From Kumtagia sp963820075 (GTDB lineage: Bacteria > Pseudomonadota > Alphaproteobacteria > Rhizobiales > Rhizobiaceae): a stretch of 64,000 nucleotides of DNA. Every line of letters begins with the position of its first letter. Within the stretch, counting starts at the first letter, position 1. The position numbers and the translations under genes were made by a program. Positions 27,760 through 36,450 of the stretch are shown one piece after another. The DNA lies in NCBI GenBank assembly GCA_963820075.1, contig CAWFYS010000006.1:682001-746000 (forward strand), given 5' to 3'. The notes below the pieces were generated by a model. The model saw nothing but the letters and a program-made list of their open reading frames with translations, was not told the DNA's origin and did not search any database.

Positions 27760-28800
27760 TCACCCGAGACGGAACCGGAATTCCGTGATCTGCCGGTAGA
27801 CTTCGTCCGGACGCAGCAGCGCCTGCGGAAAATACGGCCGGTTCGGAGAATCGGGCCAGACTTGCGGTTCGAGGCAAAAGCCCGAGGACGGCTGGTAGCG
27901 GCGCCCGTCCAATCCGCTCGCGTCCGTCGTGACATACTGTCCGGCATAGAATTGCAGGCCGGGCTCGGTCGTCCAGACTTCCATTTCCGTTCCCGACCGC
28001 GGGCCTTTCGCCCAGGCTGCCCGCCGCAAGTCGCCGCGCGCCGACGAAAGGCAGAAATTATTGTCGAACCGGGCCAGCGCGCCGTCTTCAGGCTGGATTG
28101 CGCGCGGCTGGCGGAAGTCGAACTCGGTATCTTCCACCGGCCTCACTTCGCCGGTCGGGATCAGCTGATCGTCAACCGGGAGATAGGCATCCGCCGCGAT
28201 CATCAACTGGTGGCCGAGAATGTCGCCTGTTCCACCGTCGTCCAGGTTGAAATAGGCGTGGTGCGCAAGGTTGCAGAGCGTCGGCTGATCGGCGGTCGCC
28301 GCAAGCTCAACGGAAAGGATGCCCGGGTCTTTCAGCCGATAGGTGCAATGCACGTCAAGCCTGCCGGGAAAGCCCATCGTGCCGCTGGGATCCGACAGGG
28401 AAAGGGTCACGAAGTCGTCGCCGAAGCCGGCCAGATGCCAGTTGCGCGCCCAAAAACCGCCCGAACCCCCATGCAGCCCATGCGTTTCGGGCCGTTCCGC
28501 ATCGATCCGGTATTCCATGCCGGCGATGGTGAAACGGCCGTCCCTCACCCGGTTGGCGTACCGCCCGACCACCGCCCCGAAATAATTCTGATGCCGCAGA
28601 TAGCCGTCCAGCCGCTCGAAACCGAGGACCAAAGGCGCGTTGTGCCCCTCAAGGCGCAGATCCTGCAATACGGCGCCCCACGTCAAAATGCTTGCCGTGA
28701 GGCCGCCCGCGCCGATCCTCACGCGCTGGACCGGCTCGCCGTCAGGCGCCGTGCCGAATACTTCATGCAGATCCCGTCCGCCGCCTGCTGGTCCGCTCAC
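27760..28800 (-). CDS. galM: Galactose mutarotase / aldose 1-epimerase
   Basis: A 346-aa GalM-family enzyme interconverting alpha and beta anomers of aldohexoses. Conserved features: YFGAVVGRYANRV, ETHGLHGGSGGFWARNW (catalytic His region), NLAHHAYFNL with the second His, and AGQYVT near the end. The GTG start (28798-28800) overlaps the gabD TGA by 4 bases (GTGA), so the two are translationally coupled, an unusual functional pairing. Cytoplasmic; no signal peptide. Confidence 0.87.
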   Translation of the reverse strand: MSGPAGGGRDLHEVFGTAPDGEPVQRVRIGAGGLTASILTWGAVLQDLRLEGHNAPLVLGFERLDGYLRHQNYFGAVVGRYANRVRDGRFTIAGMEYRIDAERPETHGLHGGSGGFWARNWHLAGFGDDFVTLSLSDPSGTMGFPGRLDVHCTYRLKDPGILSVELAATADQPTLCNLAHHAYFNLDDGGTGDILGHQLMIAADAYLPVDDQLIPTGEVRPVEDTEFDFRQPRAIQPEDGALARFDNNFCLSSARGDLRRAAWAKGPRSGTEMEVWTTEPGLQFYAGQYVTTDASGLDGRRYQPSSGFCLEPQVWPDSPNRPYFPQALLRPDEVYRQITEFRFRLG

Positions 28801-30254
28801 AGGCCGAGGCCGCCGATGCAGACATATTTGGTGTCGAGGTAGTCCTCGATGCCCTGATGGCCGCCTTCGCGGCCGACGCCGGACTCCTTGACGCCGCCGA
28901 AAGGCGCCTCCACCGTGGTGATCAGGCCCTCATTGACGCCCACCATCCCGTATTTCAGCCCTTCCATGACCCGGAAGGCGCGGCCGAGATTGCCGGTGTA
29001 GAAGTAGCAGGCGAGGCCGAATTCGGTGTCGTTGGCGAGGTTGACCGCCTGCTCCTCCGTCTCGAACCGGAACACGGGAGCGACGGGCCCGAAAATCTCC
29101 TCCTTCATGAACATCATGTCGGGCGTGGCTTCGGCGATCACCGTGGGCTCGAAGAAGGTGCCGCCAAGCGCGTGGCGCTTGCCGCCGGCCACGACCTTGC
29201 CGCCCTTGGCCTTCGCATCCCTGACGAATTCCTCGACCTTTTCGACCGCCTTGTCGTCGATCAGCGGCCCCTGCTGCGTGCCTTCCTCAAGGCCGGCGCC
29301 GACCTTCAGCTTGCGGCTTGCGTCGGCCAGTTTGTCGACGAACGCGTCATAGACACCGGCCTGCACGAAGAAGCGGTTGGTGCAGACGCAGGTCTGGCCG
29401 GAATTGCGGTATTTCGCGACCATAGCGCCTTCGACGGCGCGGTCGATGTCGGCGTCGTCGAACACGATGAACGGCGCATTGCCGCCGAGTTCCATGGACA
29501 CCTTCTTCACGGTCGAAGAAGCCTTTGCCATCAGCATCTTGCCGACTTCGGTCGAGCCGGTGAAGGTTATCTTCCTGACCAGCGGATTGGAGCATATCTC
29601 TTCGCCGATCGGACCGGCCGAGCCGGTCAGGATGTTGACCACGCCCTTCGGGAAGCCGACCTCCTCGCACAGCGCACCCCAGGCCAACCCCGAATACGGC
29701 GTCAGCGTGGCGGGCTTCACCACCGTGGTGCAGCCGGCGGCAAGCGCCGGCGCCAACTTGCGCGACAGCATCGAGGACGGGAAATTCCACGGCGTGATCG
29801 CCGCCACGACACCGGTCGGCTCCTTGGTCACGAGGATGCGCCGGTCGGCCCAGGGCGACGGCACGACGTCGCCATAGGCGCGGCGGCCTTCCTCGGCGAA
29901 CCAGAGAACATAGGCCGCCGAAATGCCGATCTCGCCCTTGGCCTCGGTAAGCGACTTGCCCTGTTCGATGGTGAGCAGTTCGGCCAGCGGATGCTGGTTG
30001 TCCATGATCGCGTCGTGCAATTTGCGCAGCAGCTTGTGCCTTTCGAGCACGGAGGTTTTCTTCCACGACAGGAACGCGGCCTGCGCGGCCTCGATGGCGC
30101 GGCGGGTTTCGGCCTGGCCGGAATTCGGCACGGTGCCGATCTTGAGGCCGGTGGCGGGGTTGGTCACGTCGATCGTCTTGCCGGAGTCCGCCTGGACCCA
30201 CTCGCCGCCGATGAAATTGGCCTGGCGCATGAAGTGGCTGGTTTTCTGGAGCAT
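28797..30254 (-). CDS. gabD: NAD(P)-dependent succinate-semialdehyde dehydrogenase
   Basis: A 485-aa aldehyde dehydrogenase most like GabD, which oxidises succinate semialdehyde to succinate in GABA or related catabolism. Motifs: ITPWNFPSSML, GSTEVGKML, MELGGNAPFIVFDDAD with catalytic Glu, and NSGQTCVCTNRFFVQ with catalytic Cys. The start is the ATG at 30252-30254, following GGGAG; an in-frame start at 30290 adds 12 residues. No gabT lies alongside, although a class III aminotransferase is at 60970. The precise aldehyde could differ (for example glutarate semialdehyde). Confidence 0.85.
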   Translation of the reverse strand: MLQKTSHFMRQANFIGGEWVQADSGKTIDVTNPATGLKIGTVPNSGQAETRRAIEAAQAAFLSWKKTSVLERHKLLRKLHDAIMDNQHPLAELLTIEQGKSLTEAKGEIGISAAYVLWFAEEGRRAYGDVVPSPWADRRILVTKEPTGVVAAITPWNFPSSMLSRKLAPALAAGCTTVVKPATLTPYSGLAWGALCEEVGFPKGVVNILTGSAGPIGEEICSNPLVRKITFTGSTEVGKMLMAKASSTVKKVSMELGGNAPFIVFDDADIDRAVEGAMVAKYRNSGQTCVCTNRFFVQAGVYDAFVDKLADASRKLKVGAGLEEGTQQGPLIDDKAVEKVEEFVRDAKAKGGKVVAGGKRHALGGTFFEPTVIAEATPDMMFMKEEIFGPVAPVFRFETEEQAVNLANDTEFGLACYFYTGNLGRAFRVMEGLKYGMVGVNEGLITTVEAPFGGVKESGVGREGGHQGIEDYLDTKYVCIGGLGL

Positions 30255-30496
30255 TTCCGTCTCCCTTCGGCGCCCGTCCGGCGGGGCCATGTGACGTTGA
30301 ATTTGACGCCTCGATTCCGGCGCATACGGCCGCGCCGACCGGCGGCCGCTCCGCGAGCCGTCTTACTGCCAGGTCACGGCCGGATCAATCGCCGCAAGCG
30401 TGGGGGTCGATTGGTCCAGAGGTGGCGATCTGGCCCAAGGCAGGATCGGCGCGGGTCGGTTCCATGAGAAACGCCAACGGTGTCGTGTTGCTCGAA

Positions 30497-30678
30497 CACC
30501 CCTCATCCGCCTTCGCTTCGCTCAGGCACCTTCTCCCACAAGGGGAGAAGGAGGAGTCTCGCGCGCACGTCCCAGCATATCGCCAGCGTTCGCGATTGGC
30601 GGACACGGAGCGGCAGCGCTCCACCTTCTCCCCTTGTGGGAGAAGGTGCCTGAGCGAAGCGAAGGCGGATGAGGGGTG
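30497..30678. repeat. Long palindromic intergenic element, 55-bp perfect arms
   Basis: Arms at 30497-30551 and 30624-30678 are perfect reverse complements (outer end CACCCCTCATCCGCC, inner end GGGGAGAAGG), separated by a 72-bp spacer. It lies in the 470-bp gap between gabD and the AEC transporter. It resembles rhizobial palindromic repeats. I see no gene in the rest of that gap. Confidence 0.85.
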
Positions 30679-30724
30679 CCTGGACGAATGGGCCTTTGCA
30701 GAAAGGCCCGAGCGAAACCTGCTC

Positions 30725-31675
30725 TCAGCCAAACACCGCCTCGGCCAAGGTCAGCCAGAAAGCCGTCGTGACGGCAGCAAGCGCGGTGGCGATCGTTATC
30801 TGGTTGGAGGCGAGCGCCTGGCCGGTGCCGAATTGCGTGGCGATCAGGTAGGAGTTCACGCCGGAGGGGAGTGCCGCCGCCGCGACGGCAATCTTGGCGG
30901 TCAGGGGCGGCAGGCCGAAGGCCCAGGCCAGGCCGAGCGCCGCGGCCGGCATCAAACCGAGCTTTAGGGCCGAAAGCGCCAGCGCCGGCCGTACATTGCC
31001 GGACACGCCGAACCGCTTCAGGCCAAGGCCCATCGCAAACAGCGCCAGCGGCGCGGCGATCTCGGCCAGCGCATCCACGAATCGCATCGCCAAGGACGGC
31101 ATTTGCACGCCGGTCAGCCGCCACAGCAGCCCGCAGGCGATGCCGACGATCAGCGGGTTTGTGCAAACCTTGCGGATGAAATCGCGCGCGATGCGGACAG
31201 GGTGCATGGGCTGGCCGCTGTCGCGCGAAAACAGCTCGAACAGAATGATTGATGCCATGAGCATCGTGGGCAGATGGACGGAGATCAAAAGGGACAGTTC
31301 CTCAAATCCCGTCTGACCGAAGACGCCGAGCATGAACGGAATGCCGAGCAGCACCAGATTGGAGAAGGCCGAGGAAACGCCGCCCACCACGCCGGCCTTC
31401 GCGTCGCGGCCGAACACGCGCGTCGTCACGAGGTGACCCGCGGTCCAGGCGACGACCACGGCCGAGAAATAGACGCCCCACAGGCCCCACGGGGCTGAAC
31501 CGTGAAAGTCGGCGCCGATCATGGTGCGGAACAGAAGCAGCGGCAACGCCACGCTGACGGCGAACTCGGAAAGGGCCTCCCCGGTCTCGACTTTCAGATA
31601 GCCGGTGGCACCCGCGACATAGCCCAGCGCCACGAGGCCAAAGATGAAAAGCACGGTTTCAATGAGCGGCGACAT
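30725..31675 (-). CDS. AEC-family (auxin efflux carrier) transporter
   Basis: A 316-aa membrane protein of the auxin efflux carrier family with about ten hydrophobic segments in two halves: ETVLFIFGLVALGYVAGA at the N-terminus, an internal cytoplasmic loop near residue 160 (HPVRIARDFIRKVCTNPLIVG) and GVNSYLIATQFG in the second half. Bacterial members move malate, malonate or other organic acids and amino-acid derivatives. The ATG at 31673-31675 opens directly into the first helix. No regulatory gene is next to it; the substrate is unknown. Confidence 0.8.
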   Translation of the reverse strand: MSPLIETVLFIFGLVALGYVAGATGYLKVETGEALSEFAVSVALPLLLFRTMIGADFHGSAPWGLWGVYFSAVVVAWTAGHLVTTRVFGRDAKAGVVGGVSSAFSNLVLLGIPFMLGVFGQTGFEELSLLISVHLPTMLMASIILFELFSRDSGQPMHPVRIARDFIRKVCTNPLIVGIACGLLWRLTGVQMPSLAMRFVDALAEIAAPLALFAMGLGLKRFGVSGNVRPALALSALKLGLMPAAALGLAWAFGLPPLTAKIAVAAAALPSGVNSYLIATQFGTGQALASNQITIATALAAVTTAFWLTLAEAVFG

Positions 31676-31816
31676 CGCCGGTTGATAGGCGAGTGGCGGA
31701 CACCATGCAACGCCGCCCGGCCACGACGTTCCGCCTGCCGCGCCAAACGCCCCCTACCGGCTTGTCTTTTCGCCGCCCTTGCCGTCCCTATATCCGTAAA
31801 CCGGGATGGAGATCGG

Positions 31817-32368
31817 ATGTTTCGCCTTGTTATCGCGTTGATGATGTTGATGGGCGCCACCGTGGCGCAGGCCACCGAAGCCGGGTGGGCGCTGCTGCGC
31901 GAGGGCGGTCATGTCGTGCTGATGCGGCACGCCATGATCAGCGGCACGACGGACCCGGCAAATTTCGACATCGAGAAATGCAATACCCAGCGAAACCTCT
32001 CGGAACGCGGAAAGCAGCAGGCCCGCAAGATCGGGGCACTGTTTGCGGCGCGCGCCGCCCCCCTCGAGCGCGTGCTGTCCAGTCGTTCCTGCCGCTGCCT
32101 GGAGACCGCCCGCATCGCTTTCCGGGCTGAGCCTGAACCGTTCGAGCCTCTCGACGTGCTGAAGACCGACGAGGCCGGCAAGGCCGCCCAGACAAAGGCC
32201 GTGATGACGGAGATCGCCAATTTCGCGGGCTCGGACAATCTCATCATGATCACCCATGCCGAGAATATTCACGAACTGACCGGCGTCACGCCGCGCGAGG
32301 GCGAAGCGGTGATCGTACGGCCGGATGGAGGGGGTCTGCACGTGCTGGGCCGGATCATCTTCAACTGA
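31817..32368 (+). CDS. Exported histidine phosphatase superfamily protein
   Basis: A 183-aa histidine-phosphatase (phosphoglycerate-mutase-like) protein with an N-terminal signal peptide (residues 1-20, ending AQAT), so probably periplasmic. The catalytic start VVLMRHAMISG holds the RH motif with the nucleophilic His; the second histidine is in LIMITHAENIHELTG. Cysteines in EKCNTQRNLSE and SRSCRCLETA could form disulfides. The ATG at 31817 has GGAG upstream. The substrate is unknown; Ais-like lipid A heptose phosphatases share this architecture, and the lipid A cluster lies just downstream, but that link is inference. Confidence 0.75.
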   Translation: MFRLVIALMMLMGATVAQATEAGWALLREGGHVVLMRHAMISGTTDPANFDIEKCNTQRNLSERGKQQARKIGALFAARAAPLERVLSSRSCRCLETARIAFRAEPEPFEPLDVLKTDEAGKAAQTKAVMTEIANFAGSDNLIMITHAENIHELTGVTPREGEAVIVRPDGGGLHVLGRIIFN

Positions 32369-32547
32369 TGCATGGCGCCGCCGATGGCGCGCGCCAGGCT
32401 GGCGGAGCGGCCGGAAATTGGCGGCCTTCTTGCGCCGGTGGCTGCTCGCACCATTTTGGCATGACACTTTCGGCCTTTTCCTGTCCGGAAAAACCGACTA
32501 GACAGCCCGAAACATCCAGGGTTCTTGCACCAATCAAAGGAATCGCC

Positions 32548-32832
32548 GTGTCCACGACATTCGACAAGGTCGCGAAGATCATCGCCGAGACGAGCGAGAT
32601 CGACCGCGACAAGATAACCCCCGAAAGCCACACGATCGACGACCTAGGCATCGATAGTCTTGATTTCCTCGATATCGTCTTTGCGATCGACAAGGAATTC
32701 GGCATCAAGGTACCGCTTGAGAAGTGGACGCAGGAAGTCAATGACGGCAAGGCTTCCACGGATGAGTATTTCGTGATGAAGAACCTTTGCGCCAAGATCG
32801 ACGGACTGGTCGCCGCCAAGGCCGCCGCCTGA
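32548..32832 (+). CDS. acpXL: Acyl carrier protein AcpXL for very-long-chain lipid A fatty acid
   Basis: A 94-aa specialised acyl carrier protein that carries the 27-hydroxyoctacosanoyl chain of rhizobial lipid A. Phosphopantetheine attaches at S37 in LGIDSLDFLDI. The extended C-terminal helix and sequence KWTQEVNDGKASTDEYFVMKNLCAKID are typical of AcpXL rather than housekeeping ACP. It starts with GTG at 32548, with AAAGGA upstream. It leads the acpXL-fabF2-fabF1-adh-lpxXL cluster; the usual fabZ-type dehydratase between acpXL and fabF2 is absent here. Confidence 0.92.
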   Translation: MSTTFDKVAKIIAETSEIDRDKITPESHTIDDLGIDSLDFLDIVFAIDKEFGIKVPLEKWTQEVNDGKASTDEYFVMKNLCAKIDGLVAAKAAA

Positions 32833-32836
32833 TACT

Positions 32837-34054
32837 GTGACCCTTGCGATTGCTTCGCCCCAGGCCCCCAAGATGAGCACCCGCGACGTCGTCATCACCG
32901 GCATCGGCCTCGTTTCGTCGCTCGGCGAGGGTGCGGAGGCGCACTGGGCCGCGCTTTCCGGCGGGCCACCCGCGCCGGTCATCGATTCCGAACGCTTCGC
33001 GCCCTTCACCATCCACCCGCTGCCGCAGATCGACTGGGGAAAGCAGATCGCCAAGCGCGGCGACCAGCGCCAGATGGAAACCTGGCAGCGGCTGGGCACC
33101 TATACGGCCGGCCTGGCGCTCGATGATGCCGGCATCAAGGGCGACGATGCGCTTTGCGCGTCGATGGACATGGTGGTCGCGGCTGGCGGTGGCGAACGTG
33201 ACGAGGCGGTCGACGCGGCCATCCTGGCGGCGTCCGAGACACGAAGCGATCGTGAAATCCTGCTCAACGAAAAGCTGACGACCGAGTTGCGCCCGACGCT
33301 TTTCCTGGCGCAGCTTTCCAACCTGCTCGCCGGCAACATCTCCATCGTCCACAAGGTGACCGGCTCGTCACGCACCTTCATGGGCGAGGAGGGCGCCGGT
33401 GTTTCGGCCGTCGATACCGCCTTTGCCCGCATCCGTTCCGGCCAGGCAACGCATGTGCTGGTCGGCGGCTCCTATCAAACCGAACACCCCGATATGCTGC
33501 TCGGCTTTGAGCTCGGCGGCTACCTGCATCGCGGCCCGCATATGCCGGTCTGGCAGCGCGGGAACATGCCGGGCGGTGGTGTCGTCACCGGTTCGGGTGC
33601 CGCGTTTCTGGTGCTGGAGCAGCGCGAACACGCTGAAAGGCGCGGCTGCAAGATATATGGCAAGCTCCTTTCCGTGACGCCGAGCCGGCTGAAGCGCGAT
33701 GCGGGCTTCGAGGAAGCGCTGGATTCGATCTTCGCAAGAGCGACAAACGGGCTGGACAAACCTCTCGTCATCTCCGGCGCCTCGGGCGCGCATGCGCCGA
33801 CGGCGGCCGAAATCGCCGTGCTCGAACGCCACAAGGCGGTGGCGCGCGGCTATTCCACGCTGGTCGGCAACATGAAGGAAGCGCAATTCCTCTTCGGTGT
33901 GGCGCTGGCCGCGCTCGCGGTCGGCAAAGGCAAGGCGTTTCAACCGTTCGATCCTTCCGAGCGGCCATATTCCGGGCCGATATCCAAGGCACTGGCCATC
34001 ACGGTCGGCCATCACTATTTCGAGGGCATGGCGCTCGTCGCCTCCGAAGAGTAA
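32837..34054 (+). CDS. fabF2XL: FabF2-like beta-ketoacyl synthase lacking the catalytic triad
   Basis: A 405-aa ketosynthase-fold protein, second in the very-long-chain fatty acid cluster. The nucleophilic Cys is missing: the expected site reads RTFMGEEGAG (about residue 183). The two active-site His positions are also lost (SGASGAHAPT in place of NAHGTST, and GNMKEAQFLFG in place of the KSxxGHT motif). It therefore resembles the chain-length-factor subunit of type II systems and probably pairs with the intact FabF1 encoded downstream. The GTG at 32837 is 4 bp after acpXL; ATG 32873 is an alternative start. Proposed role: setting chain length or stabilising the active subunit. Confidence 0.82.
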   Translation: MTLAIASPQAPKMSTRDVVITGIGLVSSLGEGAEAHWAALSGGPPAPVIDSERFAPFTIHPLPQIDWGKQIAKRGDQRQMETWQRLGTYTAGLALDDAGIKGDDALCASMDMVVAAGGGERDEAVDAAILAASETRSDREILLNEKLTTELRPTLFLAQLSNLLAGNISIVHKVTGSSRTFMGEEGAGVSAVDTAFARIRSGQATHVLVGGSYQTEHPDMLLGFELGGYLHRGPHMPVWQRGNMPGGGVVTGSGAAFLVLEQREHAERRGCKIYGKLLSVTPSRLKRDAGFEEALDSIFARATNGLDKPLVISGASGAHAPTAAEIAVLERHKAVARGYSTLVGNMKEAQFLFGVALAALAVGKGKAFQPFDPSERPYSGPISKALAITVGHHYFEGMALVASEE

Positions 34055-34060
34055 CCGCCC

Positions 34061-35326
34061 ATGGCAAAGCTGAAAGATCATCTCGGACGACCGGTCGTGG
34101 TGGTGACAGGCATCGGCGTCGTCACCTCGCTCGGCGTGGGCAAAAAGGAAAACTGGACAGCACTGACGTCCGGACGTTCCGGCATCCACCCGATCACCCG
34201 CTTTCCGGTCGATCATCTCAACACGCGAATCGCCGGCACGGTGGATTTCCTGCCGTCGAGCGATCAGGGCGCCAGTGCGCTGACCTACGAGCTCGCCGAG
34301 CTGTCGGCGGTGGAAGCCATCGGCCAGTCTGGGCTGTCAGGCGATTTCAACGGCCCGCTGTTTCTTGCCTCGCCGCCGGTGGAACTGAGCTGGCATTCGC
34401 GCTTTTCCATGTACGGCCAGTCGAGCGAGAAGGAAGGCTATGCCCGGTTGCTGTCGCTGGCCAGCCGCCAGAACAGCGACATGTTCGATTCGATCATGTT
34501 CGGGGCCGTTGCCGACCGGCTCGCCGACAGATTCGGCACGACCGGCCTGCCCATCACACTGTCGACCGCCTGCGCGTCCGGCGCCACGGCCATTCAGCTC
34601 GGCGTCGAGGCGATACGCCGCGGCGAGAGCGACCGCGCTCTTTCCATCGGCGCGGATGGCTCGGCGACGGCCGAGGCGCTGATCCGCTTTTCGCTGCTGT
34701 CGGCGCTCTCGACGCACAATGATCTGCCCGAAAAGGCATCCAAGCCATTCTCCAAGGATCGTGACGGCTTCGTTCTGGCGGAGGGATCGGCGGCCCTCGT
34801 GTTGGAATCGCTCGAAAGCGCGCTGGCGCGCGGCGCCACCGTGCTCGGCGTGCTGGCTGGCTGCGGCGAGCGCGCCGACGATTTCCACCGTACCCGTTCC
34901 AAGCCGGACGGCTCGCCGGCAATCGCGGCGGTGCGGGCAGCACTCGCGGATTCGGGGCTCGGCGAGGACGGCATCGGCTATGTCAACGCCCACGGCACAT
35001 CGACGCCCGAGAACGACAAGATGGAACATCTTTCGCTCTCCACCGTGTTCGGCGAGCGCATGCGCAAGATCCCGATCTCGTCGAACAAATCGATGATCGG
35101 CCATACTTTATCGGCGGCGGGCGCCATCGAGGCCGCCTTCTCGCTGATGACCATGCTCGAGGGCACCATTCCGCCGACCATCAACTACGACAATCCGGAT
35201 CCGGCGATTGACCTCGACGTGGTGCCGAACGTCAAACGCGCCGCCGATGTTTCGGCGGTGCTCTCCAATTCCTTCGGCTTCGGCGGACAGAACACCTGCC
35301 TTGTCATGGCGAGGGAACCGGTCTAA
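34061..35326 (+). CDS. fabF1XL: FabF1-like beta-ketoacyl-ACP synthase
   Basis: A 421-aa beta-ketoacyl-ACP synthase II-type enzyme for elongation on AcpXL. The full catalytic triad is present: C171 in STACASGATA, His in YVNAHGTSTPEND (about 315), and His in SNKSMIGHTLSAAGA (about 352). The ending NSFGFGGQNTCLVM is typical. It starts with ATG at 34061, 6 bp after fabF2, so co-translation is likely. It would condense malonyl-ACP with the growing acyl chain to reach C28, perhaps as a heterodimer with FabF2. Confidence 0.9.
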   Translation: MAKLKDHLGRPVVVVTGIGVVTSLGVGKKENWTALTSGRSGIHPITRFPVDHLNTRIAGTVDFLPSSDQGASALTYELAELSAVEAIGQSGLSGDFNGPLFLASPPVELSWHSRFSMYGQSSEKEGYARLLSLASRQNSDMFDSIMFGAVADRLADRFGTTGLPITLSTACASGATAIQLGVEAIRRGESDRALSIGADGSATAEALIRFSLLSALSTHNDLPEKASKPFSKDRDGFVLAEGSAALVLESLESALARGATVLGVLAGCGERADDFHRTRSKPDGSPAIAAVRAALADSGLGEDGIGYVNAHGTSTPENDKMEHLSLSTVFGERMRKIPISSNKSMIGHTLSAAGAIEAAFSLMTMLEGTIPPTINYDNPDPAIDLDVVPNVKRAADVSAVLSNSFGFGGQNTCLVMAREPV

Positions 35327-35421
35327 GCGGCAGCGATCTGCCTTTTGAGAACGGTTCCAGGTTTGCGCCCTACGTTGCACCCACTTTGTCCCGCTACCCC
35401 TTGCGCCCGGAGCGCCACCTG

Positions 35422-36450
35422 ATGCGCGCGTTGCAACTCATCGAGGATCGCAGGCTGGAACAGGTCGACATCGCGGCGCCGCCACCGCCAAGCGTCGGCG
35501 AAGTCACGATTCGGGTCAAGGCGGTTGCACTCAACCACATCGATGTGTGGGGATGGCGCGGCATGGCCTTTGCAAAACGTAAGCTTCCGCTTACTATCGG
35601 GGCGGAGGCCTCCGGCGAGGTCGAGACGATCGGTCCGGGCGTGGCCGGCCTTGCGCCGGGCCAATTGGTCTCGATCTACGGCGCGCGCACCTGCGGCCTG
35701 TGCAGGGCCTGCCGGCAGGGCCGCGACAATCTTTGTGAAAATGTCAGCGGCGTGCATGGCTTCCATCTCGACGGCTTCGCGCAGGAGAAGATCAACCTGC
35801 CGGCGCGGCTGCTGGTCCCTGCCCCGCCTGGCATCGACGCGGTCGCCGCGGCCGTCGCGCCCGTCACCTTCGGCACGGTCGAGCACATGCTGTTCGACAA
35901 TGCCAGGCTGGAGCCCGGCGAGACGATCCTTGTGCATGCCGGCGGCTCCGGCATCGGCTCGGCGGCGATCCAGCTCGCCAAGCGCATGGGCTGCACGGTC
36001 ATCACCACGGTCGGCTCCGCAAACAAAATCGAGAAAGCCGCCGCACTCGGCGCCGATCATGTCATCAACTACCGCGAGGACCGCTTCGAAGGCGTGGTGC
36101 GCAAGCTGACCAGGAAGAAAGGCGTCGATGTCGTGTTCGAGCATGTCGGCGCCGACACCTGGGCCGGATCGATGCTTTCGCTGAAGCGCGGCGGGCGTAT
36201 CGTCACTTGCGGTTCGACCTCGGGCGTCTCCACCACCATGAACCTGATGCAGCTCTTCCAGCAGCAGATCAAGATTTTCGGCTCCTTCGGCTGCCGCATG
36301 GAAAACATGACCAACGCCATGCTGAAAATGGCCTCCGGCATTGTCAGGCCAGTGATCGACACCGAGGTCGATTTCGACTCGATCGGCGACGCGCTCAAGC
36401 GCATGGAAGGCCGCGACGTGTTCGGCAAGATCATCCTGCGCGTTGGATGA
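35422..36450 (+). CDS. Zinc-type alcohol dehydrogenase/quinone reductase family protein of the AcpXL cluster
   Basis: A 342-aa medium-chain dehydrogenase/reductase. GroES-like N-terminal half with VKAVALNHIDVWGWRG, structural-zinc cysteines in CGLCRACRQGRDNLC (about residues 94-108), and Rossmann motif HAGGSGIGSAAIQLA. Present in the acpXL-lpxXL clusters of rhizobia and Brucella, where it is thought to act in very-long-chain fatty acid synthesis, perhaps as enoyl reductase. The ATG at 35422 (GGAG 9 bases upstream) was chosen over 35386. Its TGA overlaps the lpxXL ATG by 4 bases. Confidence 0.85.
   Translation: MRALQLIEDRRLEQVDIAAPPPPSVGEVTIRVKAVALNHIDVWGWRGMAFAKRKLPLTIGAEASGEVETIGPGVAGLAPGQLVSIYGARTCGLCRACRQGRDNLCENVSGVHGFHLDGFAQEKINLPARLLVPAPPGIDAVAAAVAPVTFGTVEHMLFDNARLEPGETILVHAGGSGIGSAAIQLAKRMGCTVITTVGSANKIEKAAALGADHVINYREDRFEGVVRKLTRKKGVDVVFEHVGADTWAGSMLSLKRGGRIVTCGSTSGVSTTMNLMQLFQQQIKIFGSFGCRMENMTNAMLKMASGIVRPVIDTEVDFDSIGDALKRMEGRDVFGKIILRVG

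Noticed and set aside
28857..30467. 536-codon plus-strand frame opposite gabD
   Set aside because: Antisense shadow; composition typical of reverse-read GC-rich DNA.
30497..30678. Insertion sequence
   Set aside because: Perfect palindrome of 182 bp with no transposase gene; it fits an intergenic repeat rather than an IS.
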